A stretch of DNA of 64,000 nucleotides from Atriophallophorus winterbourni (GCA_013407085.1 JACCGJ010012616.1:62001-126000), one strand, 5' to 3'; positions 11,481 to 22,360 are shown, counted from the first letter of the stretch. Made by a program: numbers and translations. Notes: generated from the sequence alone by a model not told the origin.

Positions 11481-12452
11481 GTACAATACCATTGACTCAG
11501 CTTATCCGTCAGACCCAACGCCAGCATCAACCATGATGACGAACACCTTACCATCAACTATCTCAACGCCTACCAACACAACAGCTAGGTAGGCAAAACG
11601 GCACCCGTAAGGTTTGCCGACTATGCAGCATATTTTTTTGACGTGTAATTATCACTTGGTATATCACTGTGCATGTTTTACGTACCTCATCACTATGACT
11701 CGGTTGTGGCCTTAAACCCATGAATTAGAGAGTTTTTTCTTCTCACTCCTCAGGTACAAATGTTCCTTCCGCTGTGGATATTGTTGGACGCGCCACCAAC
11801 GGATCACCGACGCTTGTCGTCATCCGTCAGCCCGACATACACGCATCCTTCGTGTATCACTTTCGGTTCACATGCAACTCTTGCTGTGAAAACCGTGGCA
11901 CGCGCCACTCACGGATCGCCGACATTGGTCGCCATTCTACCCAGAAGCACCAAACATGAGCATACGCCGATCAACAAGAATCTTATATGACAAATTTCTA
12001 ACCAGACCGACTTCACGCCACTCAGCTTGCTCCAGGCGAAACCGTTTGCCTTGGAATTGCAGGAACTTCTCTGCAAGGACAAGGTTTTTAAAGTTTCTGT
12101 TTCTTTGTTGTCAGGCCTACAGAGATGCCTGCATCTGCTTCTAATGGGTTCGTACTAAGACCATGACAGACTGGCGATTCCCGCTAGCAGCACGTTCACC
12201 CCATTTGATTTGGCTCCGGCAGCACGTTCACTCCATGTGAGACATGACGCGGCTTAGTACTGATCGGTTTTTCGTGTACCCTGTTCACCACCGGCAATCG
12301 ACCTTTGCAGATCAATTGCTTTGGCTCACTTCGAAGTGACTAGTTGCTGAGAGAACATGTTCCAGCCTGAAACGACCTGACACCGCTTGGCCCGTTAAAA
12401 TGTCAATTCCTGATCAGACGTCTCCTATGACCGGACTTCTTGGAAGGGTCAG
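11480..12452 (+). repeat. LTR-1 3' non-coding region with degenerate ~112-bp repeats
   Basis: A 3' untranslated region between integrase and the 3' LTR. Units containing CGCCAC..ACGGATC.CCGAC and a CATCCTTCGTGTA word recur about 112 bp apart (11,791 and 11,903). The end (12,170-12,260, with CTAGCAGCACGTTCACCC) matches LTR-2 at 22,250-22,330, so this region belongs to the family. Confidence 0.6.
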
Positions 12453-12637
12453 TGTAACATCATTGTTTTACTGTACCTATCAATTGACCTTGATATCTAC
12501 TTCCCGTTGATTTGTGTTCCCTGATTGCTTTCCTGTACCCTATGTGCACCGTTTGGCTACCACGATAAATATATTTATCTTCTGTAACTTTTCTCCAACA
12601 TTCTTGGGGAAATTATTGTTGTGGTCAGTCTACTACA
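12453..12637 (+). repeat. LTR-1 3' LTR
   Basis: 185 bp, TG...CA ends, preceded by a purine-rich tract and followed by the AATC target duplication. Confidence 0.88.
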
Positions 12638-12641
12638 AATC

Positions 12642-14093
12642 TCACCAAGCTCAATTACGGGCATTGGAATTTTCAATCGAAGCCGAAAATACAAAGTGAG
12701 TATTTGATCTAAAAACACTCCGTTAAAGGATCCTCAGAAAACTAGCCTAAAACTGATGCCGAATATTGCAAGTTTATTATTTTTGAGAGTGTGTGTTAAA
12801 AAGTTACAGCTAACAACATTGCTTTGTCACGGATCTCATGTTTCAGATTTGCCGATAGAATGAGCTCACAGAGTTTATAAAACCAACAATTATGGCGTAC
12901 ATGAGTGCAGACAGCGCCAAACGAAGTACCGAAGCAGGAATTTGGCTCTAAATAAACTATATATACATATCGTCAGTTTGGTTGGCATAAAACCCGGGGA
13001 GAGTACTTGCTTGCAATCGGTTGAAAAGATTTTGATTGGTAATTCAGAGAGCATTGTCAGCCAACGCAGTTTAACTAAATGTTTTGTTGTAATCACCAGA
13101 TATGCCTATAAACGATATGCTCATTTCTTGCCTTGTACGCTGTTTATTTGAGCATAAGTAGTATTAGGGCCACTAATATTAATAATAGCATAATAAAAAT
13201 ATAATATTAATTTTGAACATGACGAATATTAATATCGAAAATAAAGTGTTCCCCTATGAAACAGATATTTTTTGACGGTATTTTAACGCAATTTTAATAA
13301 TTTCTCATTACTTTTTCTCAACAGATGGTGTTTAATTTATTTATTTTAGTTAACAACCATAAATAGCATTCTGAAATTCCGATTTTCAGATCTGAGTGTG
13401 TAGTTTTTGTAAACCATAACAAACCATCAACATGCAAATTTAAAAAAAACTAGGTGTAGTATTTTCCTATTACGCAGCAAAGCGTATACAAATTTGAAGA
13501 AAAGCTGATCAAATTCAGGTAAACTAACTATTGTGAATTATTTTGTTTCAATGAAAATATGTAACAACAACAACACTGATATTTGTGAGTAGCAACATTT
13601 TGACGCACTATCAAAATGCAGGTAAGAATGTTATATGATTAGAGGTTCAACCTGAAGCATGCGTTTTTGCACCGTTCAGTATTTCCTAACTTTTTCATGA
13701 ATTGTTCATAATTTGTAACATTTTTGAATGCATTAATTTTTACTCACCAACTTCTACATCTAAAAGAGATTAAATAAACTAGGGAATTTCATTGCAAAAT
13801 GAAAATATGTGTGAAATGTTTGTTCTGATGAAATATTTTTAACCAGATTTTCATGAAAAATTGTTTTGCGCCTGTAAGTCATTATTGGGTAAGGTTGTCA
13901 GGACCAATATAGGTGTCCGGAAAATGCAGTCAAATGACGATCATTGTGCCAGATCATGTGCTAAAATTTATGTGCATGTGTTTGGGCACAGGTGATTTAA
14001 CATTTTCGTCTTACCAACAACATGCAACATCAGATTACAAGCACGTAACGTCCTTACCATTTCCCCACAATAACAAGGAATGCGGATCCTGAG
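12642..14093. other. AT-rich non-coding stretch
   Basis: No coding exon or element recognised. From about 13,880 the base composition becomes more balanced, which may mark the start of a short dispersed repeat running to about 14,215 (see the stem-loop entry). Confidence 0.5.
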
Positions 14094-14096
14094 TCT

Positions 14097-14133
14097 ACAG
14101 GTCCGTACCGGATGAGTACGGCACGAAACCTGT
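14097..14133 (+). ncRNA. Compact stem-loop with hammerhead-like words
   Basis: Two perfect 6-bp helices are nested: ACAGGT (14,097-14,102) with ACCTGT (14,128-14,133), and CCGTAC (14,103-14,108) with GTACGG (14,116-14,121). The loop is CGGATGA and there is a one-sided CACGAA bulge. CGGATGAG and CGAAAC resemble the two conserved core strands of a hammerhead ribozyme (CUGAUGAG and CGAAAC), and GTC precedes the place where cleavage would fall. The normal stem I is missing and one core base differs, so this would be an inactive, deleted relative at best. Schistosome satellite and SINE repeats are known to carry hammerheads, which is why it is listed. Confidence 0.3.
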
Positions 14134-14215
14134 CGAGGTGACTATGTGGAAATGTACGCAAATGGAGTTTTTTATGGTATTTGCAAACGTGTTACGTTTG
14201 ACGACTCACCCATTT

Positions 14216-15493
14216 TAACCTTTTTGACGGAAGCTGTCGAAAATTAATTCTCAATGTTAATTTCTCAAACGATAAGAATAATTCACATTATTTTATTCGG
14301 CTCATGCAATTGGTTTCCCATCCAGCAAAATAGGTGCAAAATAAATGTTTTGAAACAAGTTTTTAAAATTATTTCTAAAATATTCAATGGAATATTTTAA
14401 TTAACTTGTTAAGATTAAAACAATTTCAATTTAATTAAAATGATCGGTGTAATAAAATTTTCGTTTTTAATTTGTTTAAGAATCTCAAGTACAACATTTT
14501 CGTTACATAACCTATCATTTCTTTATTTGATGGTAATCATTCAGATATGACTAGTTTTCAAGTAATCACGCAAATGATTATCCTACAGATCACTAAAATT
14601 AGAGAATCATTTTCAATCGTTTGAGATCTAAAGAAGACCGTTGACAGAGATGTCAAACCTGTGTTAATATTGCCACTTAATTTATCACATAATTCAAGAT
14701 TCAACCCCGATATTAGCATCAGTATTTTCATCAATCGTAATATTCTTTTTATTTGTGCAAAGAAACTCACATTTCTCTGAATCAATTGATTTTACTAAAA
14801 GTTTAAAATCAGAAAATTACTTGATTCTTTTACAAGATTTCATAAAAATCACTCATTGTAAATGCGCATTTTGATTTAGATTAAAATCTTTATGTGATTG
14901 CTATATACTCATTGGCTTGTAGGCAATCAGTTTGTATGAATAATTATAATTTATTTATTCTAGAATACATTTTAAGGAAAAAGATGTGCGCACATACAAA
15001 CGTCTCCCATCCAATTCGACATCGCAAACATATACATCAGTCAACGCGGAGGTATAGATGAATTACTTCAGGTGAAATTATATTCCGATTTAACGCCCAC
15101 AGGAATCGTGTTCATTAGATCCAAAATTATCCACGTCCCTTGCACGCCGCGAGCACTTAACGCTTTGTGCCCTGATGTTAAGCTATCCAACGCTGATCAA
15201 ATCCACTCACTAACAAAAGAATGCCGATTGGTCATCTACCTTTATTAATAAGCACAATTTTCGACTGAAATATACTACAAATCAATGGAAGCACTTTCCA
15301 ACAATTTGGATATTCTCCTAACTATGCTTGAAATATCATAATCAGCTTAATTGCTTTTTGAGTTCCGAATGACAGAATTTTGCAAATTACACTTGGGCAT
15401 TGTAACCAAGAAAATGAAATCATAATCATAACATCGGCATTGCAGAATAACTCAAGTATGCGATGAATGCCCACTTATTTAAATCTAATATAA
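14216..15493. other. AT-rich non-coding stretch
   Basis: Only short, unrecognised ORFs. No element was identified up to the target duplication at 15,494. Confidence 0.55.
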
Positions 15494-15503
15494 TATAGCA
15501 TGA
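15494..15503. repeat. RTE-del left target-site duplication
   Basis: TATAGCATGA, repeated exactly at 17,210-17,219. Confidence 0.9.
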
Positions 15504-15621
15504 GTTCCAAGGTTGTCACGGCCGGGTCAGTTATGGGATAAGCTCCCAATTCCTGAAATGCTCCAATACCCCGCTTCCCATATAGCCTCTGATAACCAAG
15601 TCCAGCTCCCGACATGCACGC

Positions 15622-15936
15622 ATGGTCCTGTTTGACCCGGCGGAACTGCTTCTTCTGTCAGGAGAAAGGGCGAAGGCAGCTGACTGGCGCTTAAAAAACA
15701 GCGTGCTTCGAGCGGGGGGAGCTCGTATATCCTTAAAGACGGTCCACCGAGGGGAAGGAAATCCCTTATCTGAAACCTCCGCTGCCTTGTTGCTACATCC
15801 AATCATGGAAAAGGCTTCAGGAGTCAACCTCGAGGAAAACTCCGGAGACGGTGTCCCATTAGGCATTCCGAAGTTTTATTCAAATTCGGCCTGCCAACTC
15901 CTGCGACGACATCGTTGTCCAAAAGTATCAGCCTAG
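15622..15936 (+). CDS. RTE leader ORF (uncertain coding status)
   Basis: An ATG-initiated ORF of 104 codons in the RTE leader. The same frame is open in RTE-1 (from about 38,446, where GTG replaces this ATG) and partly at 5-193. Shared peptide stretches include DPAELLLL, GERAKAADWRLK, GGAR and HPIMEKASGVNLEE. No known domain is recognised. RTE elements often have a short first ORF, which makes this a candidate, but the start codon is not conserved and the frame may be open only because it is GC-rich. Confidence 0.35.
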   Translation: MVLFDPAELLLLSGERAKAADWRLKNSVLRAGGARISLKTVHRGEGNPLSETSAALLLHPIMEKASGVNLEENSGDGVPLGIPKFYSNSACQLLRRHRCPKVSA

Positions 15937-16310
15937 CTGTTACTTTAGATCCAGGGGTGCTGTGCAGAGAAAGCATTTTCTGCAAGGGCAACAGCTAGTT
16001 CTCCACTTTGAACTGCCCTGGGGTAGATCACAACGCACCAATGGAGAGGACAATCCATTAGGATTCTGCGGATAATAACCCGGGAAGCCTCAGATACCGG
16101 TTAAAAGCTACAGCTCGATTAGCGTAGAGATCAGCGCTCGGGGCTGCTACTGACGGGCTGCTACCGTCTGCTTCAAGCTGGGCAGCCCTCAGCCAATAAT
16201 GTGCCGACTCGCCACGGTCTGCTATCCTCATTGGGTGCATGGGAATTAGGAATCAACCAACAAGCAGACTGTATTTTTCCGCACCAGCGAATTGAAAAAA
16301 CAAACAAAAA

Positions 16311-16622
16311 ATGTCAGTTCTGAAACTTGAAACCTGGAACGTCCGGTCCATGCTTCCAGGATTTCATGACGACGTCTCGAATATCAGAGGCGTTAGAAAG
16401 TCTGCCTTGAATAACAACAAGCTAAAGAGGCTGAATGTCGACGTGGCTGCCCTACAAGAGACGCTCTTACCAGACACTGGTAAGCTAACAGAAAGTGATT
16501 ACACATTCTTTTGGAAAGGAAGAGGTTCCGATGAGCCTCGACTGAATGGAGTTGGGTTTGCCGTGCGAAACGACATATTAAAAGCAACAGAACCGAGCAG
16601 CAGTAGGAGCGAACGGATTTGA
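16311..16622 (+). pseudogene. RTE-del endonuclease N-terminal fragment
   Basis: 103 residues aligned to the start of the RTE-1 protein, with LETWNVRSM and ALQETLLPDTGKLTE (catalytic Glu kept). The deletion junction creates a TGA stop at 16,620-16,622. The ATG corresponds to the RTE-1 start. It lacks the DFN and SDH-type catalytic motifs and so cannot nick DNA. Confidence 0.85.
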
Positions 16623-16623
16623 A

Positions 16624-17100
16624 CGGAAGCTGAATGCTTTCCATTTACGAAGCATCCGTCGTATCTTGAACATATCGTGGAAGGACAGAATGACTAACGA
16701 TGAAGTGCTTTCAAAAGCTGGTCTACGGAGCATGTTCACCCTATTACGTCAGCGCAGACTGCGCTGGCTTGGACATGTCTACAGAATGGAAAATGGGCGT
16801 ATTCCGAAAGATCTACTCTATGGTGAGTTGCAACTAGGAAGTCGACCACTGGGCAGACCGCACTTGCGTTACAATGACGTTTGCAAAATAGATATGAAAG
16901 CTCTTGGCATTCACCCGGTGAGTTGGGAAGAACTTGCTCTTGACGGCTCACATTGGAGGCATTGTGTAAAGCGTCGTCTGCAAGCTGGGGAGGAGGAGAT
17001 TCCGCTCTAAGCTGGTGAGCACAGATAACAACGCCGGCGTGCAACTGATGCAATAGAACTGTGTTCTGGATATCGTTGCAAGCGCTCCGGGAGAGATTGT
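16624..17100 (+). pseudogene. RTE-del C-terminal RT/zinc-finger fragment
   Basis: From the junction onwards this matches the end of the RTE-1 ORF (RRLRWLGHVYRMENGRIPKD, then HWRHCVKRRLQAGEE). A stop at about 17,008 and later changes disrupt the terminal zinc finger. Read with RTE-1, it shows that the native 3' end is retained. Confidence 0.8.
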
Positions 17101-17219
17101 TTTTACCAAATCGGACTGTTTAGTCATCCAAGAAGCTATAAAACATTAAATTCATTCGATTGTGATGTACATCCATAGTCAACATCGGCCAACGGAGGCC
17201 AACAACAATTATAGCATGA

Positions 17220-18220
17220 CCGAAACATAATAATTGATGTTGGATTTCGCAGAAGGTCTTGTTAGCTAAAGTTTTTCACTAAATGTATCTGATAAACGTT
17301 TGCTTCATCAGCTTAATTTGAAACAAAACTCGATGATCATTTTGAAGTCAGGAAGTATATTAAAAGTGCTCTCGAACATTAACACAATTTAATAAACATC
17401 ATCTTCGAACAACTGAAATATCATTTCTGACATTGAACAATTACTGACCTTCCGCGAAATATACAGGTGACAGTAATACTTTTGTGGGAAAAACAATGAA
17501 TTAAGAGACAATTAGAATATATTACGAAATGAATGAAAAATTGCAATGCACACATTTATTTCGCCTATATAAATGTCAGGTGATTAGAAGATTCTATAAA
17601 ATAAAAACCTATTTTGATGCAAATATTGGACAACAGAATTCAATCTAGAAATTTCAGTATGTACATATATATGCAAATATAGAAATCCGGAGAAACATCC
17701 ATTAATGCTTAAACGTGATTGGTCAAACGGTTGAGGGAAGCCCAGACCCATAGGTGAACGGATAGGTATAGGATATGCATTGTTGATGAATTCAATTCCG
17801 GTTTTACCAACTTTTTAAACATTTCGAATATTTGGTACTTATTAGTAGTCACAAAACCAAATAAAATTTCTATTGAAGAAGTAAAATCATTGAAGGTTTG
17901 AGTGGGGATAAAATGAACGCTGCTCAGTTAAACGTGTTTAATTCGGTTTGAAAAATACAATATTATGTTGATTATCTTACCATTGGCCACTGTGTTCTCT
18001 TCATTCAAAATTTCTGAAAAATATAATTATAGTATATAAAGAAATTAATAAATAAAATAATTTGGGGCAATTAATGCTATTTCCTGATTGCAATGTATGT
18101 ATCCAAATGACGCGTTAAAATATTGTTTTACTTTGGAGATTTCGGTGTGGTAATGACTTCGTCATATAAAAGATTCCATATTTGGTGACAAAATGTTAAC
18201 TAACATAATCAATCCTACAT
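17220..18220. other. AT-rich non-coding stretch
   Basis: No gene or element was recognised between the RTE-del right duplication and the antisense RTE stub. Confidence 0.55.
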
Positions 18221-18904
18221 TGTTGTTGGCCTCCTTCGGCCGATGTCGACCATGGATGTACATCACAATCGCGTGAATGTTCAAGTTTTGCAGCTTTTGG
18301 AATGATTAAAAAGTCCGATTCGGGAGGAACAATCTTTCCAGCAGCGCTCGCAACGATAGTCAGAACTCGGTTGTATTGCGTCAGTTGCACGCCGGCGGCG
18401 TGATCTGCGTTCAGCAGCCAAGAGCTGTATCTGCTCCTCCCCAGATTGCAGACGACGCTTTACACAATGCCTCCAAAGTGAGCGGTTAGGAGCAAGTTCT
18501 TCTCACCTTGCGGGGTCAATGTCAAGAGCTTTCATATCTCTCTTGCAAACATCTTTGTACCGCAAGTGCGGTCTTCCCAGTGGTCGACTTCCTAGTTGCA
18601 ACTCACCATAGAGTAGATCTTTCGGAATACGACCATTTTGCATTCTTTAGACATAACGAAGCCAGCGCAGGCGGCGCTGTCGCGATAGAGTGAACATGCT
18701 CTGTAGACCAGATTTTGAAAGCACTTCAGCATTATTCACTCGGTTCATCCGCGATATGCTCAACATACGACGGATGCTTCGTAGTTGGAAAGCATTCAGC
18801 TTCCGTTCGTGTCTGGCGTGGGTGCTCTGGTTTTACTGCCGTATAGTAAAGCATTTAGTACGCACGCGCAGTATACCATCATCTTTGTCTTCATAGTCAG
18901 CTTG
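18221..18904 (-). mobile_element. 5'-truncated RTE copy, 3' end only
   Basis: On the minus strand this is the last ~680 bp of an RTE: the GKTSRK-type end of the RT domain, the RLRWLGHVYR-type region and the zinc-finger end. On the plus strand it starts with the tail TGTTGTTGGCCTCC. It is broken by frameshifts. It closely matches the antisense RTE at 22.36-23.04 kb, including shared non-consensus bases, so the two come from one subfamily. I found no convincing target duplication. Confidence 0.85.
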
Positions 18905-20404
18905 ATAATATTATGAATTGCGCTCATCCTAATAAAGTGGATGTTATAATACAGTATGTGGAAAATTATAGAAAAGAGCCTAAACTGAAACGATTATTGA
19001 CTAAGACTGATAAAAAAGCATCCGCAGATGCGAATTTGACGAAATCTCTGAAATCTGGAGTACGTTTCATCAAGGGATTACGCTAAACTGACTTAAACTC
19101 TGCTGACACACGTTTTATGCCATCAGTCTAATATCTTTCAGGTCACGCTAAACACACTCACAGACAAACAAAGCAATTAAGTTACGGTTCCGCAACCAGG
19201 AGTGCTCGCAAGCCTTAGGGTGCTATGTCGTAAGAACACTTCAACAACCGACAACTTCTTTCCCGTTAAGAACAGGCTGATCACAATGATTTGAAGTAAG
19301 ACGTTCTTACAAGAATTTATTATGTGGTTGTATTTCAAAAAAGCCATTGGAAACACAAATGCATGTAAAATAGGATAATTCAGCAAGGAATTACCCACAT
19401 TATTTTTTATACCCGCCGCAAACTTTCCGTGACATTCACTACTTTCGACTCATATTCTGCAATAACACTATTTTAGAATTCACACAATATTTGCAAAAAT
19501 ATTATCATCAGTTCGCTCTAAAGTAAGGTTGTTGGACGATGATTGAACATGCCTTTTTCGCTATCGTTTGCAAAAAGCGTCGGTGCGTAAATTTTGATCA
19601 AATGCTTTTGCGAATGTATTGTATTTTCGTTCGTTCCTATTATTCTTTGTTGTACAACATTTGGCATTCTGTTTTGTGGGGGCAAAACCATATATTTCAT
19701 GCTGCACATTTTCCATACAATTTTGTAAGTCACATGTAGGCAAGAAATCCCGGGGAGCTAGAATCCGACTAGACTTCTTTGTATTAGCAATATTTTACAG
19801 GTTTTGAAGATTTAGTATGCATTTGGTCGCTATATAAACCCTTTGAAAAGCTAAGTGATAGCCGACGATGTCAAAAACGTACAAAATTTTTAGGCGGTGA
19901 CAACTTTGATTTTGAAAGTAATATTCCAATGACATCAAAATATCTCATCAGCCCACAATTCTATACTAGTCAAGTTGAAGCATGAAGCCTCAATCCGAAG
20001 CTTTTCGAGCTATTATCTACAAATGTGAAAAACGTTTTCATACCAGTAAGATTATTGCGATGTGTGAGAGGTGGTTCAATATAGAGTAATAACCATGCTA
20101 TTGCGAAAAGTGTATACTAACATCGAAAACATTGTAAACACAGGTTAACACATTCTGACCATGATTTGGTTGCAGGCTTTGCGTCAACCAACTTGATTAA
20201 TAATAAGGAATGCCTAACGGTACTGCGGCTACGTATTTTATATCTAGTTCGAATCCTAAAGCTATTTTATGATTGCATATAGTCACAACGCAGTGTAGGA
20301 TTGAATTGAGATATTTTTGTTTTCAACGTTGACAGTCTTCATGGAATGAGTAAAAATCAGTTTCAAGGGCTCAGGCGACATTATTGCTACTCTCACTGTC
20401 GGTA
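18905..20404. other. AT-rich non-coding stretch
   Basis: Contains only short unrecognised ORFs. Nothing else was identified before LTR-2. Confidence 0.5.
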
Positions 20405-20408
20405 GAAG

Positions 20409-20592
20409 TGTAACAACATTGTTTTACTGTACGTAACATTTGACCTTAATGAAACACTTCCCGTTAAATCGTGTTCCGTGATTGCTACATTGTAGCTTCG
20501 TACACCTTTTGGCTACCGCTATAAACCTTTCATCTCCTGTGCCAATTCTTCAACATTCTTGGGGACATTATTGTAGTGGTCAGTCTACTACA
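20409..20592 (+). repeat. LTR-2 5' LTR
   Basis: 184 bp, TG...CA ends, with GAAG before it and a primer-binding-like site after it. Confidence 0.9.
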
Positions 20593-20595
20593 AAT

Positions 20596-20693
20596 TGCTG
20601 AGCCCGACGCGATACACGAATACTTCGTGCATTACAAATTGGTGAGCCCAACGTGATGCACGAATCATTCGTCTACTGCATTTAGCAAGCCCA
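20596..20693 (+). promoter_or_regulatory. LTR-2 primer-binding site in about three tandem copies
   Basis: TGCTGAGCCCGA (20,596-20,607) is followed 44 bp later by TGGTGAGCCCAA (20,640-20,651), and again about 43 bp later by a weaker TTAGCAAGCCCAA (to 20,693). Each is followed by a GATRCACGAAT-type stretch. LTR-1 has a single copy. Only the second copy keeps the TGG start expected for pairing with a tRNA CCA end. Confidence 0.6.
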
Positions 20694-20929
20694 ATATCCA
20701 CGCACACTTCGAGATTTTTTTCCGGTACGTAATTTCTTCCAGATTACATCGGCGTTATTTCAGGTTAATATTTTTACCTCGTTTCATCACGTATTGCATC
20801 AGCACGCCATATGCGTCACTGAACTTAATGTTGATCACATTCAAAGTAGGGTTGAAACACAATCAAACGAACACAGTTTACTTTTTATGCTTGAAGCTAC
20901 ACGTGAACGGATCGTCGGCTAGGTACTCT

Positions 20930-21460
20930 CCCAGAGAGACTTACGCTATAGGATTTTGTCATTCATTACACGACTGACATACGATATATCTTAGGTGCCA
21001 CAATTCCTATATTCAACGGTGTGATAGATTTGCCACTCTCCCTCGACCTCAGCAAAATCGCTGCAGTGCAAGCTACCGACGCAGGCATCGCACAGCTCAG
21101 GGACCCTATTATTTCTTCACACTTCTACCCTTTGCGACGTATCGCAAAGCGCTTCCGACTAGTAACCTCTCTGCGTTTAGACGACGCATTAGTCATACCC
21201 ACACAATCTTTCTCATCCTGGCATTCGTGCTTTCGTTAAGTTGGTTTACGAAAAAATTAGTATGGCCGAAAGCCAGTGGGTACGTGCAGCATGACACTTT
21301 CATGGCAACTTTACCATATTTGATAATAACCACGTGTACATCAAGTATTTACCTGCAATCCGCTATTTTCACAGTGAGCAGGGGTCCGGAACGGCACATT
21401 TGCTAATTATGTAGTGGGTATGTAACACGTTATTTTTGCTTGGTATATCCCATGCAGCTT
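20930..21460 (+). pseudogene. LTR-2 pol remnant (RNase H end to integrase start)
   Basis: The frame around 20,940-21,240 gives a DIRYILGATIP-like stretch followed by DLSKIAAVQATDAGIAQLRDP and RLRLDDALVIPT-like sequence. That order resembles the link between RNase H and the integrase zinc-binding domain in flatworm Gypsy elements. A KKLVWPKA-like piece near 21,260 fits the start of integrase. Stops and frameshifts are frequent. The assignment is by resemblance only. Confidence 0.5.
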
Positions 21461-21499
21461 TTTGTACCTAATCACTATAACTCGTTCGTGGCCTAGAGA

Positions 21500-22351
21500 G
21501 CTTTCTCTCTTCTCAATTCTCCGTCACATGCGCCGACCACTGTTAAAATTGTGCACACGATACCCCCGGATCACGACCGTGGTCGCCATCCATCCGGCTA
21601 GCCCTGAATGCACGCATCCTTCGTGTACCACTTCGGTACGCATGTACCTCCCGTTGTGGAAAATCGTGGTCAGTGCCACCCCTGGCGATCACAGACACTT
21701 GTCGCATCACTTCCGTATACCCGAAATTAATGCCATCCTTCGTCATCCCTTCGGCACATGCACCTCGGGATCACCGAACGATTGTCGCAATCCTAACATG
21801 GTACCCATATGACACGCAATTTTCGTGTATAAACTTTTACTACACAGGCACCTCCCGCTGGGAAACAGTGGCAAGCCGCAACCTCGGATTGGCCACGCCT
21901 GTCGCTATCTTTCCCGGTAGCCCCAACTACGAGCACACGCATCTTTCGCTCTGGGAACCGTGGAACGCGCCACCCCCAAATCGCCGAGGCCTGTCACCAT
22001 CTTTCCGGTAGCCCCAACTATGAGCACACGCCGTCCAACACGAAACTTATCAAACAAGGTTCTTACAAGCTCGACAATACGCCAATAAGCTTTCTCCACG
22101 CGAGGCCGTTCGTCATCCACCCTGGGGGTGCAGGAACTTCTCAGCACGGACTATGTTTTCGAAGCTTTTGGTTCTTCGTTGTCAAGCCTACAGATGTGCC
22201 TACATCTGAACCTACTGGTTTCAGACTAAAACCATGCCAGACTGGCGATTCCCGCTAGCAGCACGTTCACCCCCGTGTGATTTGGCTCTGGCAGCACGTT
22301 TACTCCATGTGAGACGTGACTTGGCTTAGTATTTATCGATTTCGTGGAAGG
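21500..22351 (+). repeat. LTR-2 3' non-coding repeats
   Basis: Several degenerate units sharing CACGCATCCTTCGTGTA, CCGTGG..CGCGCCAC and GTAGCCCCAACTA.GAGCACACG words, corresponding to the 11.75-12.3 kb region of LTR-1. The segment ends at the purine-rich GTGGAAGGGGGCTG next to the 3' LTR boundary. Confidence 0.6.
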
Positions 22352-22360
22352 GGGCTGTGT
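22352..22360. repeat. Target duplication of the RTE inserted in LTR-2 (left)
   Basis: GGGCTGTGT, repeated exactly at 25,265-25,273. It covers the polypurine tract end and the first three bases of the 3' LTR. Confidence 0.85.

Larger units (their letters stand above)
4611..12637 (+). mobile_element. LTR-1, Ty3/Gypsy-type LTR retrotransposon with CR1-A nested in its 5' LTR
   Basis: LTRs of about 185 bp start TGTAACA and end CTACTACA. The 5' LTR begins at 4,611, is broken after about 20 bases by CR1-A, and resumes at about 9,478-9,639. The 3' LTR is 12,453-12,637. The 4-bp sequence AATC occurs immediately before the first LTR (4,607-4,610) and immediately after the last (12,638-12,641), a target duplication of the size typical for Ty3/Gypsy integrase. 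The interior keeps a primer-binding site, a gag remnant, the start of protease and an integrase remnant. Reverse transcriptase and RNase H are missing. A short purine-rich tract (TGGAAGGGTCAG) precedes the 3' LTR. The element cannot be autonomous. Confidence 0.85.
15504..17209 (+). mobile_element. RTE-del: internally deleted RTE element with target duplication
   Basis: A 1.7-kb RTE-family insertion with both native ends. The 5' end GTTCCAAGG matches that of RTE-1 (38,327), and the 3' end GGAGGCCAACAACAA matches that of RTE-1 (42,388). TATAGCATGA is duplicated at 15,494-15,503 and 17,210-17,219. Compared with RTE-1, the bases matching 39,471-41,799 (about 2.3 kb, the end of the endonuclease and nearly all of the reverse transcriptase) are missing, with the junction at 16,620/16,621. 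What remains is the leader, the first third of the endonuclease and the C-terminal region with the 3' end. It could only have moved or arisen using another element's proteins. Confidence 0.88.

Noticed and set aside
14097..14133. Active canonical hammerhead ribozyme
   Set aside because: There is no room for stem I between the possible cleavage site and the first core strand, and CTGATGA is CGGATGA. Kept only as a hammerhead-like remnant.
18205..18920. ATAAT as target duplication of the 18.2-kb RTE stub
   Set aside because: The left ATAAT is not adjacent to the element end, and the match is short and AT-rich.
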